From Bryobacteraceae bacterium (GTDB taxonomy: Bacteria > Acidobacteriota > Terriglobia > Bryobacterales > Bryobacteraceae), in assembly GCA_019752335.1 (NCBI GenBank), contig JAIEMJ010000044.1, forward strand, positions 1 through 64,000: 64,000 nt of DNA. The letters run 5' to 3'. Positions 39,535 through 48,681 of this stretch are shown piece after piece. Under the pieces are notes generated by a model. It ran no database searches, was not told the DNA's origin, and was given only the letters and a program-made list of their open reading frames with translations. Numbering within the stretch: the first letter of the stretch is position 1; each line of letters begins with the position of its first letter. Position numbers and translations under genes: made by a program.

Positions 39535-40811
39535 GGCAGAGCTATTGTATCCGTCCGGACGCAGCTCACAATCAGCCCCCCTAGCAGGTAGCAGCAGGCC
39601 AGAAAGAAGAGGCAGGCGCTGTCGCTGGCGCCTTGTCCCTTCATCCAGCCGAAGAGATGATTTCCCACGTAGCCGGCCAGGTTGGCGAACATGTTGATGA
39701 AGCCGATGCCCGCGGCGGCGGCCGATGCGGTGAGCGTCTGCGTGGGCAAAGCCCAGAAGGGCGGCGGCCAGGAGTAAGCGACCAGCCCGGTGAAGCAGAG
39801 CCAGATCATCACCAGCCAGAAGGGTTGGCCCGGAATCGCGCTGGCCACCAGAAAGAGCCCCGTCAGCGACTGCCCGGCGACGCAGTGCCACTTACGGTCA
39901 CCCGTGCGGTCCGACGAGTAGCCCGCGTAGAGCACGCCCGCCACGCCGCATAGGTAGAACAGGCCGCTGAAGAGCAGCGCCGAACGGTCCGACCCGCCGG
40001 ACAGGTTCCGCACCGTCGTCGGCAGCCAGAAGCCCAGCGCGTAGCCGCCGGTGTTGGTGGCGAAGATGCCCAAAGCCAGCAGCCACACCGCGGGCAGCCG
40101 CAGCGTCTGCCCAATGCTCAGCTTCCCGGCGGACTCCTTCACCTGCGCCTCGGCGGCCAGTTCGCCCTCCAGGTAGTCGCGCTCCTCGGCGGTCAGCCAG
40201 GTGGCTTGTCGCGGGCGGTCCGTGAAGATGAAGAGCGTCAGGATGCCCAGCGCCACCGCCGGCAAGCCTTCGCAGATGAAGAGCCACTGCCAGCCCGACA
40301 GGCCAAACCAATGGACGTCGAGCAGCAGCGCGGAGAGCGGCGCGCCCAGCGCCAGGCTGAACGGCACGGCCACAATGAAGCCCGACATCGCCCGCGCGCG
40401 GTCCCGCGCGGGGAACCAATGCGTGAAGTAGACGATGATGCCCGGGAAGAAGCCGGCTTCGGCGACGCCCAGCAGAAACCGGACGGTGTTGAACTGCAGC
40501 GGCGTCTCGACGAAGGCGGTCGCCGCGGAGAGCATGCCCCAGGTAATCAGAATCCGCGCAAACCACTTGCGCGCGCTCCAACGCTCCACCAGCAGCGCCC
40601 CCGGAATCTCCAGCAGTTGGTAGCCGAGGAAGAAGATGCCGATGCCCAGGCCAAAGACCTCCTCGGAGAAGTGCAGGTCGCTGGCCATGCGCAGCTTGGC
40701 GAAGCCGACATTGGCGCGGTCCAGGTAGGCGACGAGGTAGAGGCAGATGACGAGCGGCAGAATGCGCCAGGCAACCTTGCGGCGGAGTGTGGCGATCTGT
40801 TCCGGTGACAC
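39489..40811 (-). CDS. MFS transporter (organic-acid/sugar-acid symporter type)
   Basis: 440 residues, 12 likely membrane spans. The first span and loop, RILPLVICLYLVAYLDRANVGFAKL, and the motif RFLLGVAEAGFFPGIIVYFTHWFPARDRARAMSGF are the signature of the anion:cation symporter family (tartrate, galactonate, hydroxyphenylacetate carriers). I place the start at the GTG at 40811; the frame continues upstream to 40904 without similarity. It is the first gene of the minus-strand operon leading to an SDR and a 2-oxo acid dehydrogenase, which suggests that it imports a hydroxy acid or related substrate. Its end overlaps the SDR gene by 46 bases. Confidence 0.88.
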   Translation of the reverse strand: MSPEQIATLRRKVAWRILPLVICLYLVAYLDRANVGFAKLRMASDLHFSEEVFGLGIGIFFLGYQLLEIPGALLVERWSARKWFARILITWGMLSAATAFVETPLQFNTVRFLLGVAEAGFFPGIIVYFTHWFPARDRARAMSGFIVAVPFSLALGAPLSALLLDVHWFGLSGWQWLFICEGLPAVALGILTLFIFTDRPRQATWLTAEERDYLEGELAAEAQVKESAGKLSIGQTLRLPAVWLLALGIFATNTGGYALGFWLPTTVRNLSGGSDRSALLFSGLFYLCGVAGVLYAGYSSDRTGDRKWHCVAGQSLTGLFLVASAIPGQPFWLVMIWLCFTGLVAYSWPPPFWALPTQTLTASAAAAGIGFINMFANLAGYVGNHLFGWMKGQGASDSACLFFLACCYLLGGLIVSCVRTDTIALPCPLPSSTFPAKPPS

Positions 40812-40875
40812 GCAGCAGCCAGTATACTGCCGGAGCCGGATCAGGCGAAGCGCGGCCCTCTGGTATCCTTCCCCT

Positions 40876-41064
40876 ATGGCCGTATCCCGCACCACCGTAA
40901 CCATTCCGGCCTCGACGCTTGAGGAAGGCCTATGTCAGAAGTCGGCTCAGCAACGGGCGGAAGACTTCGTCGAGCGAATGGGCCGGGCCTTTGTTGGCCT
41001 AACGGAAGATGAGCTGCGCCTGGTAAACGGTATCCACCTGAAGGAGCACCGCCGGCGCCGGTAA
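40876..41064 (+). CDS. Small hypothetical protein
   Basis: 62 residues. The N terminus (SRTTVTIPASTLEEG) recalls the first strand of ribbon-helix-helix antitoxins, but the expected two helices are not clear. It is divergent from the MFS gene and ends 204 bases before the TIR/ATPase gene. No strong ribosome-binding site is present, so it may not be a real gene. The gap 41065-41268 after it shows no repeat or RNA gene that I can identify. Confidence 0.3.
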   Translation: MAVSRTTVTIPASTLEEGLCQKSAQQRAEDFVERMGRAFVGLTEDELRLVNGIHLKEHRRRR

Positions 41065-41268
41065 GTGGCAGATACCAGTGCCGAGAGTTGGTTGTCCAGA
41101 GAACCGCCGTTGCGGCAATCGGGGCGAGTCGTTAGGCCACGCCGGGGCCGGAACAATAGAAGTTTTGGACGGGCGGAAATCGGGAGACGGCCTGATCTAT
41201 GTTCGAGCATCCGCCAAATGTAGCGCATGGCAACATCTCTTCAGGCTGCTTTGTTAGACTGAAACCGT

Positions 41269-42918
41269 ATGTCGACCGGAAGTGCGCCAAAGATTTACGT
41301 TTGCGCTCCATTGGAATTGCCGAACGAAAACCTGTTCGCTTTCCAGCATCTCCTTAGCGAAGGTGGCCGGTTTGAAGTTTTTCCGCGCCCAGACGTCATC
41401 CTTCCAGGACAGAACATCAGGAAAACACTCGACCGGCAACTGCGGACGGCGGACATTTATCTAGTTCTAAAGACCAGTGACCATGACCAGACCTGGGATC
41501 CTGAGGAATTTAAGCACCTGCGCACTCTGGTTGATCAAGAGATTCCTCGAGTCCTCCCGGTCATTGAAAAGCCCGCCTCGACCAGAGGGATGGGTGAATT
41601 CCTCCAAGACTTGAAGCCTGTCAGGTTACCTGAGGGGACGATCACAAACCCCAGTGAGTTTATTCAAGAAAAACTCTTTCGGTTAATTGCGGTTACAGAC
41701 CTCACTCAGGCTATCGACAATCTCGTATCGCTGCGACGAAAGCCAAAGACAGGAAACGATGGCGGCCGTGGGTACTTTGCCGACATCACGCTGGAGAACT
41801 TTTACGGATTTCGCCAAGCCCAGACGCTGAATTTGCGGTCCAGTGAGAAAGGTATCGCCCGCTGGACCGTGATCCTAGGCGACAACGGAGCAGGCAAGAC
41901 CACGATTTTACGGGCCCTTGCAGCGTTCTCCGCCGCTGCACCAACCGGATGGCGCAATGCAGTTAGTAATTGTAAGATCCGGGTGGTGCGCAGCATGACG
42001 AGTGAAGCGAAGGATCTTCGCATCGATGGTGAATCGGCCGATCATGATGATCTGCGGCCCCTTGTATTCGGATATGGAGCAGGCCGGCGAGCGGTTCCGG
42101 CGCGGCTATCCGCTGGTCCCATCGGACCGTCTGCCACGCTTTTCGATGACAGTGAGGAACTGCCTGACGCGGAAGAATGGCTCCTGCAAAGCGATCATTC
42201 GCGGCTTGTCGAAGGAGGGGAAGCCGCGCAACGTCATTTCAAGCAGATGAAGGAAGTTCTGATCCGGATACTTCCGGACGTCACTGATATCCAGGTTGAG
42301 CCAATAGCGGGTCGCACGCGAGCCAGTGTCAAGATGCACGGACAGTGGTTCCCAATGGCCTCGATGAGCCTGGGATATAAGACGGCGTTGACCTGGATGG
42401 TCGATCTCGCTCGTAGAATGTTTGATCGCTTCCCGGACAGCCTCAATCCGCTCGACGAGCCGGTGGTGGTTCTGATCGACGAGATTGACCTACATCTGCA
42501 CCCGCGTTGGCAGCGAGAATTGCTAGCGGAACTGGATCGGACATTTCCACAAGCCCAGTTCATTATCACAGCGCACAGTCCGTTAATTGTGCAGGCCGCT
42601 CCAAACGCTAACCTCGTCTTGGTTCGTCGAGAGCAACAGCAGATTGTGATCGACAATGACTGCGATTATGTTCGAGATTGGCGCGTCGATCAGATCTTGG
42701 CAAGCGAATTATTTGGCAGCCAACCAATTCACGGTATGATCGTCCAGCAGCTACTGAAGCGGAGGGCGGATTTATTGAATGCCGGCCAGTCGCGTGACGA
42801 CGTAGCTTTGCGCGAAGTCGATGCTGCTCTCGAGAAGGTCCCTACCGCCGCCAATCCGGAGGATCAAGAAGCGATGGACTTGATCCGCCGCACCGCCAGA
42901 CTAATTCAGGCTAAGTAG
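41269..42918 (+). CDS. Septu-like (PtuA-type) ATPase with N-terminal TIR-like domain
   Basis: 549 residues. Residues 7-130 look like a TIR domain: KIYVCAPLE first strand, FEVFPRPDVILPGQNIRKTLDRQL (the PG loop region), RTADIYLVLKTSD, then W76DPEE80 in the place of the catalytic glutamate, and RVLPVI. After a short linker, residues 170-480 form an SMC/OLD-like ATPase: Walker A LGDNGAGKTT (203-212), signature SMSLGYKT (about 365), Walker B VVVLIDEIDLHLHP (399-412) and H-loop TAHSP (434-438), as in PtuA. It lies 8 bases before an HNH gene, the PtuB position. The region is less GC-rich than its neighbours, suggesting transfer. TIR domains often cleave NAD or bind nucleotide signals. Confidence 0.8.
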   Translation: MSTGSAPKIYVCAPLELPNENLFAFQHLLSEGGRFEVFPRPDVILPGQNIRKTLDRQLRTADIYLVLKTSDHDQTWDPEEFKHLRTLVDQEIPRVLPVIEKPASTRGMGEFLQDLKPVRLPEGTITNPSEFIQEKLFRLIAVTDLTQAIDNLVSLRRKPKTGNDGGRGYFADITLENFYGFRQAQTLNLRSSEKGIARWTVILGDNGAGKTTILRALAAFSAAAPTGWRNAVSNCKIRVVRSMTSEAKDLRIDGESADHDDLRPLVFGYGAGRRAVPARLSAGPIGPSATLFDDSEELPDAEEWLLQSDHSRLVEGGEAAQRHFKQMKEVLIRILPDVTDIQVEPIAGRTRASVKMHGQWFPMASMSLGYKTALTWMVDLARRMFDRFPDSLNPLDEPVVVLIDEIDLHLHPRWQRELLAELDRTFPQAQFIITAHSPLIVQAAPNANLVLVRREQQQIVIDNDCDYVRDWRVDQILASELFGSQPIHGMIVQQLLKRRADLLNAGQSRDDVALREVDAALEKVPTAANPEDQEAMDLIRRTARLIQAK

Positions 42919-42926
42919 ACTGACGA

Positions 42927-43716
42927 ATGATCCGAATTCATCGGGAGAGTATTCCACCGCCGGTATTGGCGGAACAATCCATCGCGGCAACCCAAAAACT
43001 ATGCGAGCAGTACGATGCGGGCAAAAGAACGTTTAATTTTGACGCCAAGATCTACGCGGCTCCCCAAGTGAAGGCGGTCCTAAAGCTCGCGCAGCATCTG
43101 AAATGTTGCTTCTGCGAGCGAACGGTGGGAGAAGACGGCCACATCGAGCACTTCCGGCCGAAAGGTGCGGTGCGTCAAGATCTAGAGTCGCCCAGGTCAG
43201 AGAGTGGATACTACTGGCTTGCGTACGAATGGGCCAATCTATTGCTTTCCTGCGCCGACTGTAACGTTCGCCATAAAGCCAATTTATTTCCCCTTGCATC
43301 TCCGAACCGCGCAGTGTCCCATCATGAGTCTGTCGAAACGGAGATGCCTCTTTTTCATTAATCCCGCGGATGAGGATCCCGAGGAATTGATCGAGTGGCA
43401 CGACGAAATCCCCCAGGCAATCAACGGCAATAAACGAGCTGAGGAGACGTTGAAGGCTCTCCGCTTGGGCGCGGTAGATCGCGATGGCCTGGTCGAGTCA
43501 CGTCGCCAGCACCTAATGATCGTGAAAAGCCTCGTTGACAGCCTGGTTTTCACTCGCACTCGTCCTGAGTCACCGGAAGCATTGGCTCTAACCGAAGACT
43601 TGCAGAAGCAGTTGAAGAAAGCTGCGAGTCCAGCGGGAAAGTATTGCGCGATGATTCGAGCCAGGCTTCGATCTGAAGGGGTCAGTTTCAATGATCAGGG
43701 GAAATCAAATCGCTAG
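42927..43716 (+). CDS. PtuB-like HNH endonuclease, interrupted by a one-base frameshift
   Basis: The first frame (42927-43361) has the nuclease core: C60CFC63ERTVGEDGH72IEH75FRPKG, YYWLAYEWANLLLSC109ADC112NVRHKANLFPL, the pattern of the HNH effector of Septu and of retron-linked PtuB. It would stop at PLFH. Removing one T from the TTTTT at 43351-43355 gives MPLFINPADEDPEELIEW, the expected continuation, and runs to 43716 for about 262 residues. So the protein is whole except for one base. The nuclease is expected to be controlled by the ATPase encoded just upstream. The defect may be a sequence error, phase variation or inactivation of a toxic gene. Confidence 0.8.
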
Positions 43717-45423
43717 TCAGCGCAGCGCGGGGATCGCCTCCACCCGCACGACGCGCGGCCGGTAATTGCCGACCTCCTGCCGCAGGTACAACACCTGCTC
43801 ATCGGCTGACAGCCGAAGCTCTTGCGGCTCCCAGGCGACGAAGCCGGCAAACGTCGATTGGCCGGTGGGCCACTCTACCCGGAGGATCGAGTAGCCCTTG
43901 CCCTCGGCGCGCGGCGCATAGCCGTAGCTTACTCGCGCGCCGTGTGCCCCTGCTCCGAAACCGAAACGAACACCTGGCGGCGTGGCCAGCTTGGTCGGCT
44001 CTCCTCCCTTCAGCGGGACTCGTGAGAACTCGCCTTCACCCGCGGAGAAGAAGTAGAGGTCCTGGCCATCGGGCGAGATCCGAATGGGCCTCCCCCGGGC
44101 ACCGAGGCGCTGTAGACTGCCGTCCGCCAGGCTGACCCGCACCAACAGTTGTCCAACATGAACTGTATCGGTGACCGACCAATCCTGAACGGCGACCAGG
44201 GATCGACTGTCCAGGCTCCACACCGGCGACTCCAGCGAAAAGGCTTGCCGCCCCAAACGTCGCGGCGCGCCGCCCGCGGACGGCAGAACGTAGAGGTTGG
44301 AGAGCACATCCGTATTGCCCGCCTGAGGCCTCACCAGGAACGCGATCCATTTTCCATCGGGCGACCAACGCAACGAATGCGGATAACTCTCGCCGAACGG
44401 CTTCGGCACCGGCGGAATCACCTGCAACAGTGGACGCTCGGCGGTGCCGTCCACGTTGGCCGTCCAGACTTCGCTCACGCCCGTACGGGTGGAAATGAAA
44501 GCCTTGCGTCGGCCATCGGGCGAGTAGACGGAATGGGACGCCGGTGCCGCGGAGAGCCGCAGGGGAACGGTGCGGATATCGGCTTGCCAGAGAACTTCAT
44601 TGGTCGGTTGCTGCAACGCGAGCGCCACGCCACCGGGCAGTAGCTGAGCGATCCGCAGCTTCGGCGGCCAGTCCGGAATCAGGCGCGGCCGGGCTCCCGC
44701 GGTCAGGCTGATCCGTCGCGTATACGGAACGTCGCCCCAGCAGGAGTACCACAGCTCCGGCCGGTCCGGCGGCCAACTCACCTGGAAAATATCCCGTGGC
44801 TCCCGGGCGACGTGCCGGGCGGGCCCGGCGGGCCGGAAGTCTGGGGTGACGGGAAGAAGGAAGAGGTCCTGGCCGTCGCCGTAAGCGAAGGAACGCCCGT
44901 CGGGCGAGAGCGCTCCTGGCCCGCCGCGAGGGGCGAGATGCCGCAGCCGCTGGCCGGTCCGGGTATCGAAAACCGTCGGCCGGCAGGGACCAAATCGACC
45001 TTGCCGGTCGGAGGAAAGGTAAGTGTTGCCGATCAGCAAACGGCCATCCCGGCTCCAGCTCACTTCCTTGGCCCCGGTGCAAGTAACGCCCAAAGGCAGT
45101 TCGGGCGTGCCGTACAACGCCCGGATGGCGAGCGTCGTTACCCAACCCGGAGCGCCGCGGCTGAAGGCGATCTGTTTGCCGTCCGGTGACCACCGGGCAT
45201 CGCCGATCCAGCCCTCGCCACCTGCCACGAAGAACTGAGCGGGCCCTCCAGCGGCGGCTCGCAGGTAAAGGCCGCATTCCTTCGAACACGCGGCGAAAAC
45301 GATTTGCCGGCCATGGGGAGAGAGCTGGGCCTGCTCCGCATCCAGCCACGGCTGCACACGAATCTGCGCCGCAGTCAGCGTGGTGAAGGCCCAACTCAAG
45401 ACCAAGACTTTCCGCGCCGCCAT
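43717..45423 (-). CDS. Secreted WD40-like (PD40/TolB-type) beta-propeller protein
   Basis: 568 residues with a signal peptide (MAARKVLVLSWAFTTLTAA). Blades recur with the SPDG/WSPDGK motif: ARWSPDGKQIAFSRG, SLRWSPDGKWIAFLV, SPDGRSFAYGDG, YSPDGRRKAFIST, ISPDGQDLYFFS and SADEQVLYLRQ. This is the PD40/TolB-like propeller seen in periplasmic proteins and in DPP-IV-like peptidases, but the hydrolase domain that would follow is absent. It could bind a ligand or a partner; no function is assigned. It converges on the Septu-like pair; the HNH stop and its own stop are adjacent. Confidence 0.8.
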   Translation of the reverse strand: MAARKVLVLSWAFTTLTAAQIRVQPWLDAEQAQLSPHGRQIVFAACSKECGLYLRAAAGGPAQFFVAGGEGWIGDARWSPDGKQIAFSRGAPGWVTTLAIRALYGTPELPLGVTCTGAKEVSWSRDGRLLIGNTYLSSDRQGRFGPCRPTVFDTRTGQRLRHLAPRGGPGALSPDGRSFAYGDGQDLFLLPVTPDFRPAGPARHVAREPRDIFQVSWPPDRPELWYSCWGDVPYTRRISLTAGARPRLIPDWPPKLRIAQLLPGGVALALQQPTNEVLWQADIRTVPLRLSAAPASHSVYSPDGRRKAFISTRTGVSEVWTANVDGTAERPLLQVIPPVPKPFGESYPHSLRWSPDGKWIAFLVRPQAGNTDVLSNLYVLPSAGGAPRRLGRQAFSLESPVWSLDSRSLVAVQDWSVTDTVHVGQLLVRVSLADGSLQRLGARGRPIRISPDGQDLYFFSAGEGEFSRVPLKGGEPTKLATPPGVRFGFGAGAHGARVSYGYAPRAEGKGYSILRVEWPTGQSTFAGFVAWEPQELRLSADEQVLYLRQEVGNYRPRVVRVEAIPALR

Positions 45424-45466
45424 ACTGTCACTCTACCGGACCATCAGCCGGACTTCCGCTTTGCCG

Positions 45467-47098
45467 CTACCGCAAACTGCTATACACCACGACCACCAAG
45501 CCAATCACCGACGCCAGAATGACGGAATGGCGCAGCGTGAACCGGAACAGGCGGCTCTCGTCTTCCGGTTTCATCCCCGTCGCCGCGGCGGCCACGGCGA
45601 TCGACTGTAGGCTGATCATCTTGCCCATCACCCCGCCCGACGAATTCGACGCCGCCATCAGCACCGGGTCCAACCCCAGCTTCGTCGCCGTCACCACCTG
45701 CAAGTTGCCGAACAGCGCATTGGCCGACGTGTCGGAGCCCGTCAGAAACACGCCCAGCCATCCGAGCAGCGCCGAGAAGAACGGGAACAGCTTGCCGGTA
45801 GCGGCAAACGCCAAGCCCAATGTACCCGTCGCGCCCGCGTAGTTCATCAGGAACGCCAGGCCCAACACACTCGCGATGGTCAGCATGGACTTGGCCAGTT
45901 GATTCACGGTCGTCGCAAACACCTTCCCCAACTGCGCCAGCGAAATGCGCAGAATCAAAGCCGAGCCAAACGCCGCCAGCATGCACGCCGTGCCCGCCGC
46001 CGAGAGCCAGTTGAAGTTGAATACCGCCGCGTAGGGGGTCGGCTTGGCCATCACCGGCGGCATCCGCTCCACCAGATTGTGCAGGCCCGGCCACTGGTAC
46101 GTCACCGACACTTGGTTCAGGTAGTACTTAATACTGTGGCCGTCGATCTTGATCGTCTCCTCGCCCCACAGAAACACGAAAACCACCAACAGCAGGTAAG
46201 GAGACCAGGCCAGAAAGATCTCGCCCACCGGATGATGCTTCACGTTGCTCGTCGCCCGCGTCGTCTCCGAAAAGACGAAGTTGTCGGTCGGCTTCCACAC
46301 CCGCGACAGCAGCAGCAGGCTCGTCAGCGCGGCCAGCGAACTGAGGATATCCACCAGCGTCGGGCCGAGGAAGTTCGACGTGTAGAACTGCACGCCCGCG
46401 AACGAAATGCCGCACAGAGTCACCGCCGGCCACACTCCTACCAACGCGCGCCAGCCGCCCATCACGGCGATCAGGTACGCCGGCACGAAGAGCGACACCG
46501 GGGCGCAGATGCGTCCCACCCAGGCCGAGAGGTCCGCCAGCGGCAGACCCGTGATGCCAGCCAGCGTGATCACCGGGATGCCGATGGACCCGAAGGCCAC
46601 CGGCGCCGTGTTCGCCAGCAGGCAAATGCCGGCCGCGTAGAAGGGCGAGAAGCCCAGCCCGGCCAACATTCCGGCCGCCACCGCCACGGGCGTGCCGAAG
46701 CCCGCCGCGCCTTCAATGAACGCGCCGAAGGCGAAGGCGATCAGCAACGCTTGCAGGCGCCGGTCCTCCGTCAGGGACCCGATCGAGTCCTTCAGAATCT
46801 CAAACTTGCCCGTTTCGAGCGTAATCCGGTAGAGAATAATGGCCCAGAAGACAATCCAGCCGATGGGGAAAAGTCCGAACGCCGCGCCGTAAGTGACGGC
46901 GCCGATCATCGGCCCGAGGGGCATCTGGTACTCAAAGAGCGCCACGGCGATCGCCGCGCCCAAGCCACTTAGCGCCGCCACCCAGGCTGGTTTTCGCGCG
47001 ACGCCCAGCAGGTAGAGCAGCACGGCAATGGGGAAGCAGGCACACAGCGCGGAAGCCATCAGGCTGTCGCCGATTGGAGTATAAGATTGTTGCCACAT
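45467..47098 (-). CDS. lldP: L-lactate/glycolate permease (LldP family)
   Basis: 543 residues with many hydrophobic segments and the family motifs GAAFGLFPIGWIVFWAIILYRITLETGKFEILKDSIGSLTEDRRLQALLIAFAFGAFIEGAAGFGTPVAVAAG and, near the C terminus, FLTGSDTSANALFGNLQ. It imports lactate (or glycolate) with protons through the inner membrane. No lactate dehydrogenase gene is next to it, and the amidohydrolase upstream is unrelated in function, so its context gives no more detail. Confidence 0.9.
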   Translation of the reverse strand: MWQQSYTPIGDSLMASALCACFPIAVLLYLLGVARKPAWVAALSGLGAAIAVALFEYQMPLGPMIGAVTYGAAFGLFPIGWIVFWAIILYRITLETGKFEILKDSIGSLTEDRRLQALLIAFAFGAFIEGAAGFGTPVAVAAGMLAGLGFSPFYAAGICLLANTAPVAFGSIGIPVITLAGITGLPLADLSAWVGRICAPVSLFVPAYLIAVMGGWRALVGVWPAVTLCGISFAGVQFYTSNFLGPTLVDILSSLAALTSLLLLSRVWKPTDNFVFSETTRATSNVKHHPVGEIFLAWSPYLLLVVFVFLWGEETIKIDGHSIKYYLNQVSVTYQWPGLHNLVERMPPVMAKPTPYAAVFNFNWLSAAGTACMLAAFGSALILRISLAQLGKVFATTVNQLAKSMLTIASVLGLAFLMNYAGATGTLGLAFAATGKLFPFFSALLGWLGVFLTGSDTSANALFGNLQVVTATKLGLDPVLMAASNSSGGVMGKMISLQSIAVAAAATGMKPEDESRLFRFTLRHSVILASVIGLVVVVYSSLR

Positions 47099-47141
47099 GA
47101 AGCTACCGACAGTAGTTGAACGGGTAGGTCCCTGTCAACCC

Positions 47142-48392
47142 CTAGTCGTTCCGGTAGACCTGGCCCGCCTTCATCACGAAGCGGACCTTCTCCAGATTGC
47201 GGATGTCGGCCAGCGGATCCCCGCTCACGGCGATGATGTCGGCCCAGTGGCCTTTCGCCACCTGCCCGGCCTTACCCGTCAGATTCATGAGCGCGGCATT
47301 GGTGAGCGTGGCCGCGCGGATCGCCTCGATCGCCTTCATGCCGAACTCCGTCATGTACGGAAACTGCTTCCAATTGTCCCCATGCGGATAAACGCCGCCA
47401 TCGGTACCGAAGCCCAGCGTCGCGCCGCCCAGGTAGGCCTTGCGGAAGTTCTCCCGCTGCAATTTGCCCACCAGCTTCTCCTTCTCAATCGACTCCGGCA
47501 GCACGCCATTCTTCGGCCCCTCCGCCAGAATGTAGTCGTCGTTGTAGATGTCGAAGACCAGCACCGTGCCCTTTTCCTTCGCCAGCCGGATTCCCTCTTC
47601 GTCGATCAGCGAGCAGTGCTCCACGGAGTCGACCCCGGCGCGGATGGCATCCTTGATCCCCTCGGCGCCGTGCGCGTGCGCGGCCACCTTGCGCTCCAGC
47701 TTGTGGGCCTCCTCGACGATGGCCTTCATCTCTTCCAACGTGTACTGCTGTGTACCCACGCCGTCGCCTTTCGAAAGCACCCCGCCCGTGGCGCAGATCT
47801 TGATCAGGTCCGCGCCGTACTTGATGACTTCGCGCACCTTGGCGCGCGCCTCCCACGGACCATTCGCCACCCCCGCCGACCGGAAGCCGTACTCGGACGG
47901 CAGTAAGTTCGAATCGCAATGGCCACCCGTAATCCCCAGCGAAGGCCCGGAGACGAACAGGCGCGGACCCACCACATCGCCGTCCTGAATCGCATCGCGC
48001 AAAGCGACGTCGGCGTAGCCTCGCGCTCCCACATTGCGCAAGGTGGTGAAGCCGGCCATCAGCGTCGCCCGCGCCTGCCGCACACCGGTGAGCGCTTCGC
48101 GCGGCACCGAGATGCCCAGGCGGCGGTAGCCCGAATTGCGCGGGTCACTGGTGATATGCGTGTGGACGTCGATCAGCCCGGGAAGGCAGAAGGAGCCGGA
48201 GAGGTCCACCGTCTTGGCGTTGGCCGGCAGCGGGCCGTTGATGGATTCGATGAACCCGCCAGCGACGATGATCGTCGCGTTGCTCAAGTAAGTGCCCGCC
48301 TTCACGTCGAGCAGTTTCCCGCAGCGGAGGACCGTGGTGTCCGCCGCGGAAGCCCCGAGAGCGAGGCAGAGGAGTCCGGTCAGATATCGCAT
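47142..48392 (-). CDS. Secreted metal-dependent amidohydrolase (imidazolonepropionase/Xaa-Pro dipeptidase-like)
   Basis: 416 residues with a signal peptide (MRYLTGLLCLALGASA). The mature chain is an amidohydrolase TIM barrel: LPGLIDVHTHI (metal-binding HxH), the carbamylated-lysine candidate in ADLIKICATGG, KVAAHAHGAEGI, DSVEHCSLID and the late Asp in TLGFGTDGG. Proteins of this secreted class cleave peptides such as Xaa-Pro or organophosphate-like amides; the substrate is not known. The gene is in the same direction as the permease with a 43-base gap; a GC-rich 10-bp hairpin lies 36-69 bases upstream of its start. Confidence 0.82.
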   Translation of the reverse strand: MRYLTGLLCLALGASAADTTVLRCGKLLDVKAGTYLSNATIIVAGGFIESINGPLPANAKTVDLSGSFCLPGLIDVHTHITSDPRNSGYRRLGISVPREALTGVRQARATLMAGFTTLRNVGARGYADVALRDAIQDGDVVGPRLFVSGPSLGITGGHCDSNLLPSEYGFRSAGVANGPWEARAKVREVIKYGADLIKICATGGVLSKGDGVGTQQYTLEEMKAIVEEAHKLERKVAAHAHGAEGIKDAIRAGVDSVEHCSLIDEEGIRLAKEKGTVLVFDIYNDDYILAEGPKNGVLPESIEKEKLVGKLQRENFRKAYLGGATLGFGTDGGVYPHGDNWKQFPYMTEFGMKAIEAIRAATLTNAALMNLTGKAGQVAKGHWADIIAVSGDPLADIRNLEKVRFVMKAGQVYRND

Positions 48393-48428
48393 CGTTCCCC
48401 ATCCTAGCTCATAGCGTGCTCACCCGTG

Positions 48429-48461
48429 CGCGGACGGCACACGGTGGCGCAGCCGTCCGCG
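48429..48461. other. Strong GC hairpin upstream of the amidohydrolase gene
   Basis: CGCGGACGGC (48429-48438) and GCCGTCCGCG (48452-48461) are a perfect 10-bp inverted repeat with a 13-base loop, in the leader of the minus-strand amidohydrolase. A 10-bp palindrome AAAGCGCTTT lies further on at 48582. The gap 48393-48681 holds no convincing gene. Confidence 0.45.
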
Positions 48462-48681
48462 AATCCGGCCAAAGCGCCATCTGGCCTGCGGAAAAACGCT
48501 TTGCCACCTTTGGCATTTACTTCCAGGCCGCTGTGATCATCGTCCCTTTTTCCAGGAAAATTGCTTTGTTCCAATGCCGATAAAGCGCTTTGCCGCAAGC
48601 TAGGTCGCGCTATTAGGTCGCCGCGGGCCGGTGTTCCTTGCGGATAGGCTGGTATGGCTTCAGGAGGGTGCGGGGATCCGG

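Noticed and set aside
41065-41268. Search for a retron RNA or reverse transcriptase next to the Septu-like pair
   Set aside because: The upstream gap is only 204 bases with no strong long stem, and no reverse transcriptase is encoded nearby.
45899-46972. 357-codon plus-strand frame opposite the lactate permease
   Set aside because: Arg/His-rich shadow of a membrane-protein gene.
48404-48598. 64-codon minus-strand frame upstream of the amidohydrolase
   Set aside because: No ribosome-binding site, no recognisable domain, and it runs through a strong hairpin at 48429-48461.
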